A stretch of 64,000 bases of DNA, taken from NCBI GenBank assembly GCA_963585895.1, contig OY757939.1:37916619-37980618 (forward strand). The letters are read 5' to 3'. The notes under the pieces were generated by a model. The model had not been told where the DNA came from, searched no databases, and saw nothing but the letters and a program-made list of their open reading frames with translations. Of the stretch, positions 22,404 through 32,544 are shown piece after piece. Each line of letters begins with the position of its first letter. Position 1 is the first letter of the stretch. The DNA is from Sepioteuthis lessoniana. Its lineage: Eukaryota > Mollusca > Cephalopoda > Myopsida > Loliginidae. The position numbers and the translations under genes were made by a program.

Positions 22404-22887
22404 ATAGACAAAAAAAGGTTGTCCTGGCTATGACTCTAAACTGAAATTGATGCTTTAGTTTCAGTTCTTGAAATCAGGGAAGAGTGGAGAACTCCTTTGT
22501 GGCCATTACTCAGAGGCTCACTCTGATCAGCAGCGTCAGAGTCTGTTAGGATCCAAATTTTTTATACAAAGGAATACTTGATACCATAAACCCGTAAATT
22601 GTCTCTATCAAAAATAGACACTTGAAGCTACAGTTTTTTAAATGGAGTATTATTATTAGTCACTTGAAACTATATAATTATTAGTATTAGATAGAAATAC
22701 TTGAAACCATACAACAGTTCATATCAGCTGCGTTCCAAAAATACTTAAGAAACAACACAAAAATATAGATATAAACGAATAATGTATGTGACTTCTTATT
22801 CTTAGGCATGAAATAACCCCTGTCAGGTTGATATTTTGTTTAAATCAATCTTAATTTTTACCTTATACACACACATATACACACATA

Positions 22888-22942
<55 letters not shown>

Positions 22943-23008
22943 GTGTGTGTGCGTGTGGTAATATTTCGGTAATTTTTTTTCTCGTCGACAGCCACCACCC
23001 TTTTACAT
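22061..23008. other. Unassigned stretch with (CA)n and (GT)n
   Basis: (CA)n at 22367-22400 and a long (GT)n at 22892-22956. A short SINE-A-like tail fragment (GCATGAAATAACCCC, then GGTTGATATTTTG) lies at 22805-22840. No gene. Confidence 0.55.
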
Positions 23009-23427
23009 GGTTGCCCAGTCGGCTGGAGCTGTAGAATGCACCGAGTGAATATCTGCAGAGGAGTCAGACCCCCCCAACAACAACGAGTGTCTAGGATGAA
23101 ACACTAAACAATCTCATGGTGAGGTTCCAGTAATGCTGGAGCTTTAATGAATGCAGAGTACCGCTTCATTGCCATCGCTCCCGGGTTCACTGTGCCCCTG
23201 AGTGGTAACACCTGATAGGGTCCTCTCTCTGGGTCAAATAGAAGTAAACTGTGTATTTATGCTAAACTGAATTACTTGAAATAGAACTGTTTTGACATTT
23301 AAACTGCGCATTTATGCTAAACTGAACTGTTTGAAATAAAACTGATTATTTGTATAAAAATGGATTTGGCATTGAATAACCATCAAAGGTTGATATGCCA
23401 TAAAATTCAACCAACCAACCTTATTGG
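23009..23427 (+). repeat. Interspersed repeat L copy
   Basis: Starts GTTGCCCAGTCGGCTGGAGC, contains only about two tandem units, and ends with GGCATTGAATAACC, TTGATATGCCATAAAA and CCAACC units. It is one of the shortest complete-looking copies, useful for defining both ends. Confidence 0.8.
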
Positions 23428-23553
23428 TGGGTAGCAGATAGTTTACTGACTGAACTATTTAATCCGGACTGTTGACCTCTGAGTTTTCCCGCCAAGCTGA
23501 CAAGAGCAATTGTGAGAGACTCAGTGAATTCTGTGTTATCAGTACGACTTGAT

Positions 23554-23555
<2 letters not shown>

Positions 23556-23645
<90 letters not shown>
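23556..23645. repeat. (TA)n/(GT)n microsatellite
   Basis: A short TA tract followed by an uninterrupted GT tract of more than 35 units. Confidence 0.95.
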
Positions 23646-23709
23646 GTACTCTTCAAAGGTATTTGAACAAACGCTCAATTTGCTTTTAATACTTGAGAGT
23701 TTAATGCAG

Positions 23710-23713
23710 AATG

Positions 23714-23760
<47 letters not shown>

Positions 23761-23782
23761 AAGAAAGAAAGAAAGAAAGAAA
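23710..23782. repeat. (GATA)n and (GAAA)n microsatellite
   Basis: About 13 GATA units run directly into about five GAAA units. Confidence 0.95.
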
Positions 23783-23938
23783 CCGAATGAGATGGATTAC
23801 ATATAAAATGTTTTTATCCATCATTATATCCAAACAAAGAAGTCAGAGAAGCGGCAGTAGGAGCTTTGATCCGCTATCTGAGGAACTTGTCAAAGTACCT
23901 GACTGAACTGGCCTTTTTTGATGTCAGGATTAGTTTAA

Positions 23939-23971
<33 letters not shown>

Positions 23972-23977
23972 AAGAAA

Positions 23978-24154
23978 ATGGAGGAAAATATCCAACATCC
24001 TGCAAAAGATGACTTCCCTCAACGCAACAATATACTAGATGATCCTATCAATAATGACGCAGTATTATTCATCACAAAGAGAAACGTTGATAAGGGGAAG
24101 TCTAAGAGTAACGAAGAGGCACGTCAGTTCACACGGGAATATGTAGAGTATTAG
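23978..24154 (+). CDS. Short ORF of unknown origin, 58 codons
   Basis: An ATG-to-TAG frame of 58 residues just after a (CA)n tract. It is acidic and polar, starting MEENIQHPAKDDFP and containing FITKRNVDKGKSK. Its composition is more protein-like than the repeat-derived frames around it. No family is recognised and there is no promoter or splice evidence. It may be a fragment of a transposase or retroelement ORF; it could also be chance. Confidence 0.2.
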   Translation: MEENIQHPAKDDFPQRNNILDDPINNDAVLFITKRNVDKGKSKSNEEARQFTREYVEY

Positions 24155-24486
24155 TTGGATGATGACTAAAACAAAGACTTTTAGAGGACATATCGTAAAG
24201 AAATGTCAACGATTCCGCTAAGTGAGGTATAATCCCTTTCAACGTTATAGTGAAATGTTAACCAGCGATTTTCAAACATTTTGGAACCGGAATTCTTTTT
24301 TATTTCCGGGTCTATCTCGTGAACTCCCATATAAATAAAAATGAAATTTTAAAAAGATATTAAATGAAAATCCCAGACTCCAATATTTGACTTAATTAAC
24401 GACGTTTAGTGAGAAGGATGTGCTTGTCTTGCCCGGCACGAATTGTCAGTTCTTATTTTTTGTTCAACAAGTCTAGATTAACCGGC
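24155..24486. other. Unassigned, possible hAT-like end
   Basis: CAGCGATTTTCAAACATTTT at about 24263 resembles the terminal inverted repeats of hAT-type elements, but no matching opposite end was found. Confidence 0.3.
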
Positions 24487-24742
24487 TCATTGGCCTAATG
24501 AGTAGAGTGTTTGCCAATGGTCCGGGAGACCTGGTTCAATCCCAGGTCGTGTCATACCAAAGATTTTTAAAATAGTACTTGATACCTCCTTGCTTAACAG
24601 TCAGTATTATAAGGTACGTATCAAGGGTAAAGTGGAACAGTCCAGGGAAAGAAGTAGCGCCCTCTCCTACACCTCACTGTAGTAGCTATTTAAAAGGAGC
24701 CTTCTGGTTGCCCTCGACTAAGGTTGCCAACTTTACTTATAG
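24487..24742 (+). repeat. SINE-C copy, plus strand
   Basis: The head reads TTGGCCTAATGAGTAGAG (A box) and GGTTCAATCCC (B box), then CAAAGATTTTTAAAATAGTA, and a 3' part to AGGTTGCCAACTTTACTTAT. It is a well-preserved representative of the family. Confidence 0.8.
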
Positions 24743-24904
24743 GTTAATGCTGAAAAAGCAATTTATCGTATTTATCGTTGTTGCAAAAGGTTCCAGCATT
24801 TTGAGCGCCTTTTCAAACAATTATGGATGCACAAGCCACGTTGAGCCAAAATTAGGGGGGTTCTGGCTGTTTAAACATAATTTTCATTGGTGTTGTAATT
24901 CACT

Positions 24905-25022
24905 TAGCTTTTTGCTTATATGTGGCACAGGCCGTATGAATGGGGCAGCCAATGAGACTCGAACTCATTTGTGAAGGTTTGCTCGTTTAGCTTGCTAACA
25001 ATTACACCACCCGAGGCGTCTA
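24905..25022 (-). repeat. SINE-F: tRNA-like head
   Basis: On the minus strand, GGGTGGTGTAATTGTTAGC is an A box and GAGTTCGAGTCTC a B box. The rest (TTGGCTGCCCCATTCATACG) does not fold as a complete cloverleaf with a matching acceptor. A related head lies at 60895. Called a SINE or tRNA-derived retropseudogene, not a tRNA gene. Confidence 0.5.
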
Positions 25023-25049
25023 ATTTTCATTGGTATTGGCTTGGCTTAG

Positions 25050-25115
25050 GTTCTTTGTTTAATGGCATATCAACCCTGACAGGTTATTTAAAACCACCTT
25101 TATAGAAGAACAATA
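25050..25115 (-). repeat. SINE-A 3' fragment
   Basis: Only the stem-loop tail and part of the core (TTAATGGCATATCAACC, GGTTATTTAAAACC, AGAAGAACAATAG) remain, truncated next to an L copy. Confidence 0.6.
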
Positions 25116-25138
25116 GCGGTGCGGTCAAAGCCATAGGT

Positions 25139-25975
25139 TGTGTGGCCCAGTCAGTTGGGGTTAGTATAGAGGGGTAAGACTCCTCCAAATAGTGTCCTGT
25201 GGCCCAGTCGGCTGGGGTTAGTATATACATCGACTGCATCTCTGCAGAGAGGGAACACTCCCTCAAAGAGTGTCCTGGATATGACACTAAACAATCTCAT
25301 GATAAGTCTTCAGTAATGCTGGAACTTTGGAGAATTCAGAGTACACCTTTATTGCCATCACTCCCAGGTCTGGAGTGGTAGCACCTGAGAGGGTTCTATC
25401 TAAGAGTAAAACAGAACTGTGTACTTATGCTAAACTGAATTGTTTGAAACAGAACTATTTTTACTTTCAACTGTATGTAAACAAAAAAAATCTGTGTACT
25501 TATGCTAAACTGAATTGTTTGAAATAGAACTCTTTTGACATTTAAACTGTGTACTTATGCTAAACTGATTTATTTGAAATAGAACTGTTTTTATATTCAA
25601 CTATGTGAAAGCAAAAAAATGTACTTATGCTAAACTGAATTTTTAAAAATAGAACTGTTTATATGCATAAAGAATGATTTGGCACTAAATAACTGTTGTG
25701 GCTTTGTTAGGGACCAGAAATAAAGACTCAAGAAAGGAATTGAGTTAAACAAATACGCGTATATTAACAAAGAACCGTAGTACAACATATACAAATGAGA
25801 GGATTGCCAGCGAGACTGTTCGGTCCGACTGTCAGGGCTGTCAGCTGGAATAGTGACTTCTCCTTAAGAGCAGTACCTGCTGCTAATCATAGCTGGGAGA
25901 GTTCATGCCTGCATGGGTAAATTACCATAACAATAACGTACGTGGATTTATACTCCATAAAACACAACCCAACCA
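25139..25975 (+). repeat. Interspersed repeat L copy, split by a solo LTR
   Basis: The 5' part carries a partial duplication of the CAGTCGGCTGGGGTTAG segment (two units ~65 bp apart), an early form of the 78-bp expansion seen at 42.1 kb. It then has the unique part and about five tandem units. The tail is interrupted after AATAAC by the element at 25694-25932 and resumes with GGATTTATACTCCATAAAAC. Confidence 0.75.
25694..25932. mobile_element. Solo LTR with 5-bp target duplication
   Basis: 239 bp starting TGTTGTGGCTTTG and ending TTACCATAACA. The termini TGTTGTGG and CCATAACA are near-complementary and follow the TG...CA rule. ATAAC occurs at 25689-25693 and again at 25933-25937. Removing the insert restores the repeat-L tail, which proves the insertion is younger than this L copy. 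There is no coding sequence. Its TGTTGTG start is shared with the 9294 element. Confidence 0.7.
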
Positions 25976-25984
25976 ATAATTTGT

Positions 25985-26113
25985 GATAGAATGGTATTCA
26001 TACCTTTCCTTTAGGTATTAGTTCAAAGGTAAACATAATGTCTTGACTGGAGTTCGAACTCGCTTACTACGATATTGCAGCCCTAGACGTTAGCCACTGC
26101 GCCACGGGGATTT
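25985..26113 (-). repeat. SINE-A head fragment
   Basis: Head and core only: the B-box region GGAGTTCGAACTCGC and a head end GCCACTGCGCCACGGGG on the plus strand. The stem-loop tail is missing. Confidence 0.65.
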
Positions 26114-26510
26114 CCTCTAGTTTCTAAAAATACAATTTAGTGGTTCTATCTTTAATCGGATATTATAAATTTTCAAAACACACCTCTTTGATCTCTTATT
26201 CTGCGTAGTTTTTCGTATTTCTCCTATGCTAAAGACAGGAACATTTGGGCGCAATCGTAGATATCGATGGTCTGCCTTGATGGTAACGACTTATGATTTT
26301 CTGTAATATGAGAAAGTGCTATCTGAACAATCTGTATAATAAGAGAATTTTTTAAAGTTTTTCTCTTCCGTCATAAAACAAAAGGGTTAAGCAGAAAATC
26401 AAAGACAGAAAAGATTGATTAATTCTAGAACTATTTGGGCGTCATCCGAGCCTTCGCACTTTTCAATTGTGGATCGAAGGAATCGTAGAAGTGCATTTGA
26501 TTGTCAATTA

Positions 26511-26542
<32 letters not shown>

Positions 26543-26907
26543 AAATTATAATCCCAGGACTCGAAGAGTGAGAAGCAGAAGGAGGCAGCATACTATTTAG
26601 ATCAATGGAATGGACAGCTTTTTAATGAGAATAAAATCACAAAAAAACAAAAAAACATTGACAACAATTAGTTTCAGTATAGTGTGTAAAAAAAAATCAA
26701 CAAAAATCTCGATGTAAATAAATAAATATAAATAAATTTAAACGCTGTTTGTCTATCGGGAGAAGACTTTATCAAGTATCAGGTTCCATGGCAAGGTGAT
26801 GTCGATTATCAATAGCTCAAGAAGAAGAATCTGCTATATAAAACAAAGTGTGACAAAATATTCCCTGAGAAATTTTAATGAACGAAGTTTGTGCAAGAAA
26901 AAACGTT
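26114..26907. other. Unassigned stretch with (GAAA)n
   Basis: (GAAA)n at about 26510-26545; otherwise AT-rich and unrecognised. Confidence 0.5.
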
Positions 26908-27600
26908 ATTATTATTATTATTATTATTATAGTTTTTTTCACATCAGCTAACGCTGATGGTCTTCCACAGGAGTTTGAGTGACTGCAAGTCTCCTCAAGT
27001 CTCCAGGACTCTTCTCAGTATTCTGGCCGTTCTCAATAATGCTGTCGTTTGGATGGTCTCCACTCGTCCGCCAACTTCCAAGTCATCCAGTCCCTTTAGT
27101 AATCATTTAGTTACTGTACCAAAAGCGCCAATTACAATTGGTATAATTGTCACCTGCATGTTCTACAGTTTTTTTTCAATTCCTTAGCAAGGTCGAGGTA
27201 CTTATCCTTCTTTTCACATTCTTTCAATTTTATTCTGTGGTCAGCCGGGACAGCAAAGTCGACAATGTTGCAAATTCGCTTTTTTTTTTTTTTTGTTGAT
27301 TATTATACGGTCTGGTCTTCTGGCCGAGATTAGGTGATCTGTGTGTATGTCAAAGTCCCATAGGAGTTTATGTATGTTATTTTCTAGGACAGGTGATGGG
27401 TTGTGCATATACCATTTGTTAGTGTGGTCAAATTTAAATTTCTTGCACATTTCCCTATGGATCACCTTGCCAACTCATTCGTGTCTATTCTTATATTCCT
27501 TCTGTGCTAATTTTCTGCATTCGCTTATTATATGACTGATCGTTTCATTCCATTCATCACATAACCTATATTTGCTATTTTGTTGAGTCTTATCTATTTA
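26908..27600 (-). pseudogene. LINE 3' end with endonuclease-like domain, copy 1
   Basis: The minus strand encodes, with frameshifts, RLCDEWNETISHIISEC, then VGKVIHREMCKKFKFDH, DFDIHTDHLISARRPDRII, and a later IVDFAVPADH block. Cys and His before an RRPD...D pattern resembles the Zn-knuckle plus PD-(D/E)XK (restriction-like) endonuclease at the C-terminus of R2-type LINEs (inference from motif order). The 3' UTR ends in an (ATA)n tail (26908-26933). An A run at 27281 breaks the frame. Confidence 0.55.
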
Positions 27601-27609
27601 TTACTGTTA

Positions 27610-27870
27610 TTATTATTTTACTTCAGGAGAATTTTTTTCACGTCAACGTTAGCTGGTGGGCTTTCTCTGAAGTTTGAGTGACAGCAAGTCTCCTCAAGTC
27701 TCCAGGACTCTTCTCAGTATTCTGGCCGATATAAATCGTGTAGTAGTTTGAATGGTCTCCACTCATCCTCTTATTTCCAAGTCCTGCAGTCCCTTTAATA
27801 ATCCTTTGGTGATTGTACCAGGAGCACCTATCATGATTGGCATAAACGTCACTTTCATGTTCCACAGTTT
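27610..27870 (-). pseudogene. LINE 3' end, copy 2 (UTR and last residues)
   Basis: Repeats the last ~240 bp of copy 1: tail, then TCCTCAAGTCTCCAGGACTC and TTCTCAGTATTCTGGCCG on the plus strand. On the minus strand the peptide before it reads VNVPIMIGAPGTITK-like, the family's usual last block. It abuts copy 3 directly. Confidence 0.6.
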
Positions 27871-28857
27871 TTCCTCACCTGCTTTAGCGAGTGGTTGTCC
27901 ACTGGAGTCAGAGTGACAGTAAGTCTCCTCAAGACTCCAGGACTTTTCTCAGTATTCTGGCTGATCTCAACAATGCTGTAGTTTGAATGGTCCCTACTTC
28001 TCCTCTTATTTCCAAATCCTCCAGTCCCTATACCAGTTCTTAGGTGACTGTACCAAGCGCAGCAATGACAATTTGTATCACCATCATTTTCATGTTCCAC
28101 CGTATTTCAGTTCTCTTGCAGGGTCAAGGTACTTATCTCTCTTTTCTCTTTCATTCAATTTTACCGAGTGGTCACCCGGAACGGCAAAGTCCACTATTCG
28201 GCAGGTTCTCATGTTTTATTGACTCTTACTAGGTATGGTCGTCTGGCCGAGATTAGATGATCCGTGTGTATCTCAAAAATCCCACCCTACTAAAAATCTT
28301 TTTCGTGTCATTTTCTACGATGGATTCTGGGTTGTGCATTTACCATTTGTTCATATGGTGAAATTTAAACATCTTGCACCATTCCCAGTGGATCACCTTC
28401 TCCACCCAGTCGTGTTTTGTCTTAAAGTCTTTTGGCGATAATTTACTGCAATCGCTTATTATGTGATTGAAATAGTAGGGCAGACTAGATTCTTTAGCCT
28501 TGGTGAGGTAACTAGTCTATGAGAAGGAAAACTCTGAATTGAAACCTGTTAAACTCCGCTTAAAAATTGACCTCGTGTCATATCCTGCCCGAGCGGAGGG
28601 GTTGGGTAAATATGATTATGTGATTGATTAGTTATGACTCTTTCTCCACATAATCTACGTCTTATTTTGTCGTGTCTTGCGAATTTTTGCTTTGACATAG
28701 TTCTTCCTTATGGCGTTGTTCTGTGCTGACATCAGAAGGGATTCAATTTCTCCCTTATGGATTCCCTTTCTTATCCATGTATTATTATTATTACCCGTCG
28801 TAAAAAGTATTGAAATCTTTTCTAAATATTTGGTTAATTTTCTCCACACTTCATAGC
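27871..28857 (-). pseudogene. LINE 3' end, copy 3, split by SINE-B
   Basis: The longest copy. Besides the last block it extends upstream to TWIRKGIHKGEIESLL and NAIRKNYVKAKI (28655-28849 on the minus strand), which precede the Cys-His/RRPD region in this family. A SINE-B with a perfect 13-bp duplication interrupts it at 28471-28614. Stops and frameshifts throughout make it non-functional. Confidence 0.6.
28471..28614 (+). repeat. SINE-B, 5'-truncated, with 13-bp duplication
   Basis: Starts AATAGTAGGGCAGACTAG and ends GGAGGGGTTGGGTAAATATG. The word ATTATGTGATTGA is present at 28458-28470 and again at 28615-28627. The host sequence is the LINE copy 3, so order of events is clear: LINE first, SINE later. 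Confidence 0.85.
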
Positions 28858-29170
28858 CCAGAATACACCGACTGCCACTCTGTAGAGGGGTAAGACTCTC
28901 CCAAAGAGCGTCCTAATTATGACACTAAACTATCTCATGGTGGGGTTCCAGTAATGCTGAATCTTTGGGGAATGCGGTGTACCCCTTCATTGCCATGACT
29001 CCCAGGTTCACTCTGGCCCGGAGAGGTAGCACCTAATAGAGTGCTATCTATGGGTCAAATAGAACTAAACAGCGTACTTATGCTAAACTGAATTATTTGT
29101 AATAAAACTGTTTATATGTATAAAAATGGATTTGGTATTAAATAACCAACAATGGTTGATATGCCATACA
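28858..29170 (+). repeat. Interspersed repeat L copy, short
   Basis: Starts AGAATACACCGACTGCCAC, retains the unique part (ACAGTAATGCTG-like and TAGCACCTAATAGAG), has about one tandem unit, and ends TTGATATGCCATACA. Confidence 0.7.
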
Positions 29171-29422
29171 CTATCAATACAATATCAATAAATAGATCTA
29201 ATTATGTTGAATATATCATCCGATGGTTTGTAAAAATGCCCTCATAAATTATGTTTCTCACCATTTTTTCTGGTACCATCCAATTAAATCTTAATTTTTT
29301 TCATTCTCTTACTATTTTTTATTTGATCACGCAATTTGTTCCTAAAATATATTACTCTAGCAGCAAAAATCAAATTGGTTCGGAGACTTAATTTTTGAAA
29401 GCTGTCTTGAAAGTAAATTAAC

Positions 29423-29716
29423 CATATTTACCCAACCCCTCCGCTCGGGCAGGATATGACACAAGTCAATTTTAAGCGGAGTTTAACAGGTTTGAATTCA
29501 GAGTTTTCCTTCTCCTAGACTAGTTGCCTCACCAAGGCTGAAGAACCTAGTCTACCCTACTATTTACCTATAGCTGGAGGGAGAATAATTGGATTCATAC
29601 CTTTCCCAAGGGTATTAGTGCTATGTGAAATGCAATCATTCTCGTTCAGGATTTGAACTCGTGTCGTCGTGTCCATTTCCTACGACGATAACAATTACAC
29701 CACGGGCACCTTCACT
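29423..29716 (-). repeat. SINE-B, full length, 16-bp duplication
   Basis: Perfect duplication TTGAAAGTAAATTAAC at 29407-29422 and 29717-29732. On the minus strand the head GGTGCCCGTGGTGTAATTG (A box) and GAGTTCAAATCCTG (B box) are intact, then the core shared with SINE-A (GGGAAAGGTATGAATCC, CAGCTATAGG), then the B-specific tail ending GGAGGGGTTGGG. Confidence 0.9.
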
Positions 29717-29732
29717 TTGAAAGTAAATTAAC

Positions 29733-30045
29733 ATTTCAAGGAAAAAAATTCTGTTAATTCCTTTAATTGACTGTTTATTTTTATTTATTTATTTATTTAT
29801 TTTTGGAAGAACAAAAAAATAAACTGTCGATTATCCCAACTAAGAGAAATATTATACGATCTATTAACAATGTAGAGTAATCTCTGGACATTTTTCTGTT
29901 TTAAAACACTTGATTGATTTTAGTGAGAGGGCTAAGAGCTTTTTCATGGCCATGTTTGCGAGTGGTCTCACTTTTTCCCACCGCCTTATTCAGAACATTT
30001 GCCACAAAATATAATGATGACTCTAACGGGGCCCGTGTTTCATCT
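29733..30045. other. Unassigned AT-rich stretch
   Basis: (TTTA)n at 29777-29802; nothing else recognised. Confidence 0.5.
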
Positions 30046-30912
30046 TTCATCATCATCATCATGTCGTGCCGCCAGCACGGATATCCTTGACTATCTCTCG
30101 CCACTTTTCCCTATCGTTCATCACCTCCGGCAGGTCTTCTGGGTTACATCCTGTGTCCTCACATAGCTGCTGTATGTAAGTTCGGGCTGGTCGTCCTGCT
30201 TTTGCTTGGCCATATGTGGGGGTCCATAGGAGTACGTCACTTACGAGCTCGTCCTTGCTTCTCCAGCAGTGTCCGGCGTGTCTGGCTCGTCTGACCTGTA
30301 TAGTTTTCGTGATGGGAGGCAAGTGGCCGTACAGTTGGAGTCTCGTGGGGTGTTGTCGCCAGGACTTGTTCAATATTGCTCTCAACATTCTTGTGTAGTT
30401 GCCGTCAAGTTTCTTCTCCAGCCGTTTGGTTAGCGTCCATGTAGTGCATCCATATAGCAGTATCGATACAACCGCTGCCTGGAAGAAACTGCGCTTCATT
30501 TCATCGGTCAGGTCTGATTTCCATATTATTGAGAGCCTATCTATAGCCGTCCATGCTTTCGTCAGTCGTGTGTCGATGTCGTTTTCTGTTGATGAGACGC
30601 TACTTCCTAGGTAGGTGAATTTGTCCACTAGCCTCAGAGAGGCTCCGTCTAGAGTGGTAATGTTGCCCGTTTGGTTGTAACACATATATTCAGTTTTGTG
30701 CGCATTGACATGGAGGCCAATGCCTGCTGCAGCTCGTTCCAAACTATGCAGTAGTGTCTCTGCTTGATTAGGCGTGTTCGCCAGTAACGCTAAGTCATCA
30801 GCGTAGTCGGCGTCTGTGATTGTTTTTGCGGGGTACCTTTTGCTTCCTTTCTTAGTCAGCTCGAAGCCATTTTCTCTGATTTTGTCGATCGAAGCTCTAA
30901 GCACGTAAAAGA
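30046..30912 (-). pseudogene. RTE-like retrotransposon, 5'-truncated, longest ORF in window
   Basis: The minus frame 30904-30059 encodes 281 residues without a stop. It covers the end of the reverse-transcriptase palm and thumb: TITDADYADDLALLANTP contains the catalytic YADD box (residues ~33-36), followed by HVNAHKTEYMCYNQTG, FTYLGSSVSSTE, the conserved ILLYGCTTWTLTKRLEKKL and a C-terminal RHAGHCWRSKDEL...ARTYIQQLCEDTGC. Endonuclease and fingers are missing through 5' truncation at ~30910. An (ATC)n tail (30049-30062) marks the 3' end. RTE-clade assignment is from tail type and motifs. Confidence 0.85.
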
Positions 30913-30959
30913 TCGAAATTATGAATTGACTATTTGCTGAAATTTACAATAGTTTAAAG

Positions 30960-31183
30960 TAGTGGTTCCCAACCTATTTCCGGCAATTCTTCATTCTGGT
31001 ATTTTTAAAATTCTGACGCCCCCTGACTCACAAGAAAAAATTCACTTTTAATAACTTATTCTCGAATTACCCCCTTATTCTGTTGGTATAGTAAGCTGAA
31101 GGGTTCACATTCTACACTTTACCCCACCAAAATATATTGTTATGCCCCACTAGAGGGACATGTGCCCCACGTTGGGAATTATT
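30960..31183. mobile_element. hAT-like MITE with 8-bp target duplication
   Basis: Starts TAGTGGTTCCCAACC and ends GTTGGGAATTATT (imperfect inverted ends). GTTTAAAG lies at 30952-30959 and again at 31184-31191, an 8-bp duplication as expected for hAT transposases. 224 bp, no coding. CAGTGGTTCCCAA-type ends are characteristic of hAT non-autonomous families (family knowledge). Confidence 0.75.
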
Positions 31184-31191
31184 GTTTAAAG

Positions 31192-31679
31192 TGATCAAAG
31201 ACTTTTGCGCAGTATTGTAAATAAAGGATGAGACCGAGTAACTGTTAACGGCGCGGAAAATGGAATCAGCCAACCGAATAAATATTCTGGCTAATGCAGT
31301 TAATGTTTACTTCCCACGAAGTGTGCATTTACTCAATCCCTTATCCACAAAAAGGATGAGATAACAAGGTAAATTTTTAAGCAGAGTACAGCTGGTTTGA
31401 ATTCAGTGTTTTCCTTCTCCTAGAAGGGGTTGTCTTGCTCACAGATATTTGTAAACCTTTTCTTTTTTGTTATTTCAATTTCATAAACCTTGAAACTGGT
31501 TGAATAACATTAAACACTTCAAAATATTTTCGAAACCTTGCCGTTGAGTATACTTGATTGGGCTGATAAAAGGAATATTATGGCTAAGTTGTTCGATCGC
31601 CAATTTGTGCACTTAACGTGGAAGTCGGAAAAGGCTTTAAGTTTGTATGTATGTGAAGGACGTAGATATTCAGGGCAGT

Positions 31680-31732
<53 letters not shown>

Positions 31733-31762
31733 GAATGAAGGACGTAGATTTTCAGAGCAATG

Positions 31763-31826
<64 letters not shown>

Positions 31827-31848
31827 TTAATTGTTTGTTTGTTTGTGT
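31192..31848. other. Unassigned, with SINE-B fragment and (CA)n/(TA)n
   Basis: A SINE-B 3' fragment (minus) is visible at about 31365-31440 (AAGCAGAGTACAGCTGG, CAGTGTTTTCCTTCTCCTAG). The microsatellite-associated unit GAAGGACGTAGAT...TTCAGxGCA(A/G)TGA occurs twice (31655 and 31737), followed by (CA)n at 31680-31714 and (TA)n at 31764-31823. Confidence 0.6.
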
Positions 31849-32397
31849 GTTTGTTTGGGTTTTATGACATATCAACCTTGGTAGGTTATACAATGCCAAA
31901 TCCATTTTTATACAAATAAAGAGTTCTATTTTAAACAATTCAGTTTAGCATAAGTACACAGTTTAATTGTCTAAAACATTTCTATTTCAAGCTATTCAGT
32001 TTAGTCAAAAAGTTTTAATTCAAACAATTTAGTTCAACATAATCTTTGTTTACACACACTTTAATGTCAAAACAGTTCTATATCAAACAATTCAGTTTAG
32101 CATAAGTACATTGTTTAAATGTCAAAACACTTCTATTTCAAGCAATTTGGTTTAGCATAAGTAGGCGGTTAGGTTCTATTTGACCAATAGATAGGGCCCT
32201 ACCAGGTGCTACCACTCCGGGCCAGAGTGGACCTGGGAGTGATGGCAATGAAGGGGTACTCTGCATTCCCCAAAGCTCCAGAATTACTGGAACCTCACCA
32301 TCAGATTGTTTAGTGTCATATCCAGGATACTCGTTGCGAGGGGTCCTGCCTCTTTGTGCAGTCTGTGTATTCTATAGCCCCCAGCCGACTGGGCAAT
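31849..32397 (-). repeat. Interspersed repeat L copy
   Basis: Tail at TTATGACATATCAACC, about five tandem units, unique part, and the CAGCCGACTGGGCAA end at about 32397. Confidence 0.75.
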
Positions 32398-32544
32398 ATA
32401 TAAGTTAAGATGGCTTCAACGTTCAGTCAACAGTGAATGTTAACTGTTTGTTCCTCGCCTATCTGAGGATCACATGGGCGGGAAACTAATAGTAACCAGT
32501 TACTGTTGATTCTATCCTAATCATATATATTTATATATATATAT

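Noticed and set aside
24905-25022. Functional tRNA gene
   Set aside because: A and B boxes are present but acceptor stem and anticodon stem do not pair; also applies to 60895-60965 and all SINE heads.
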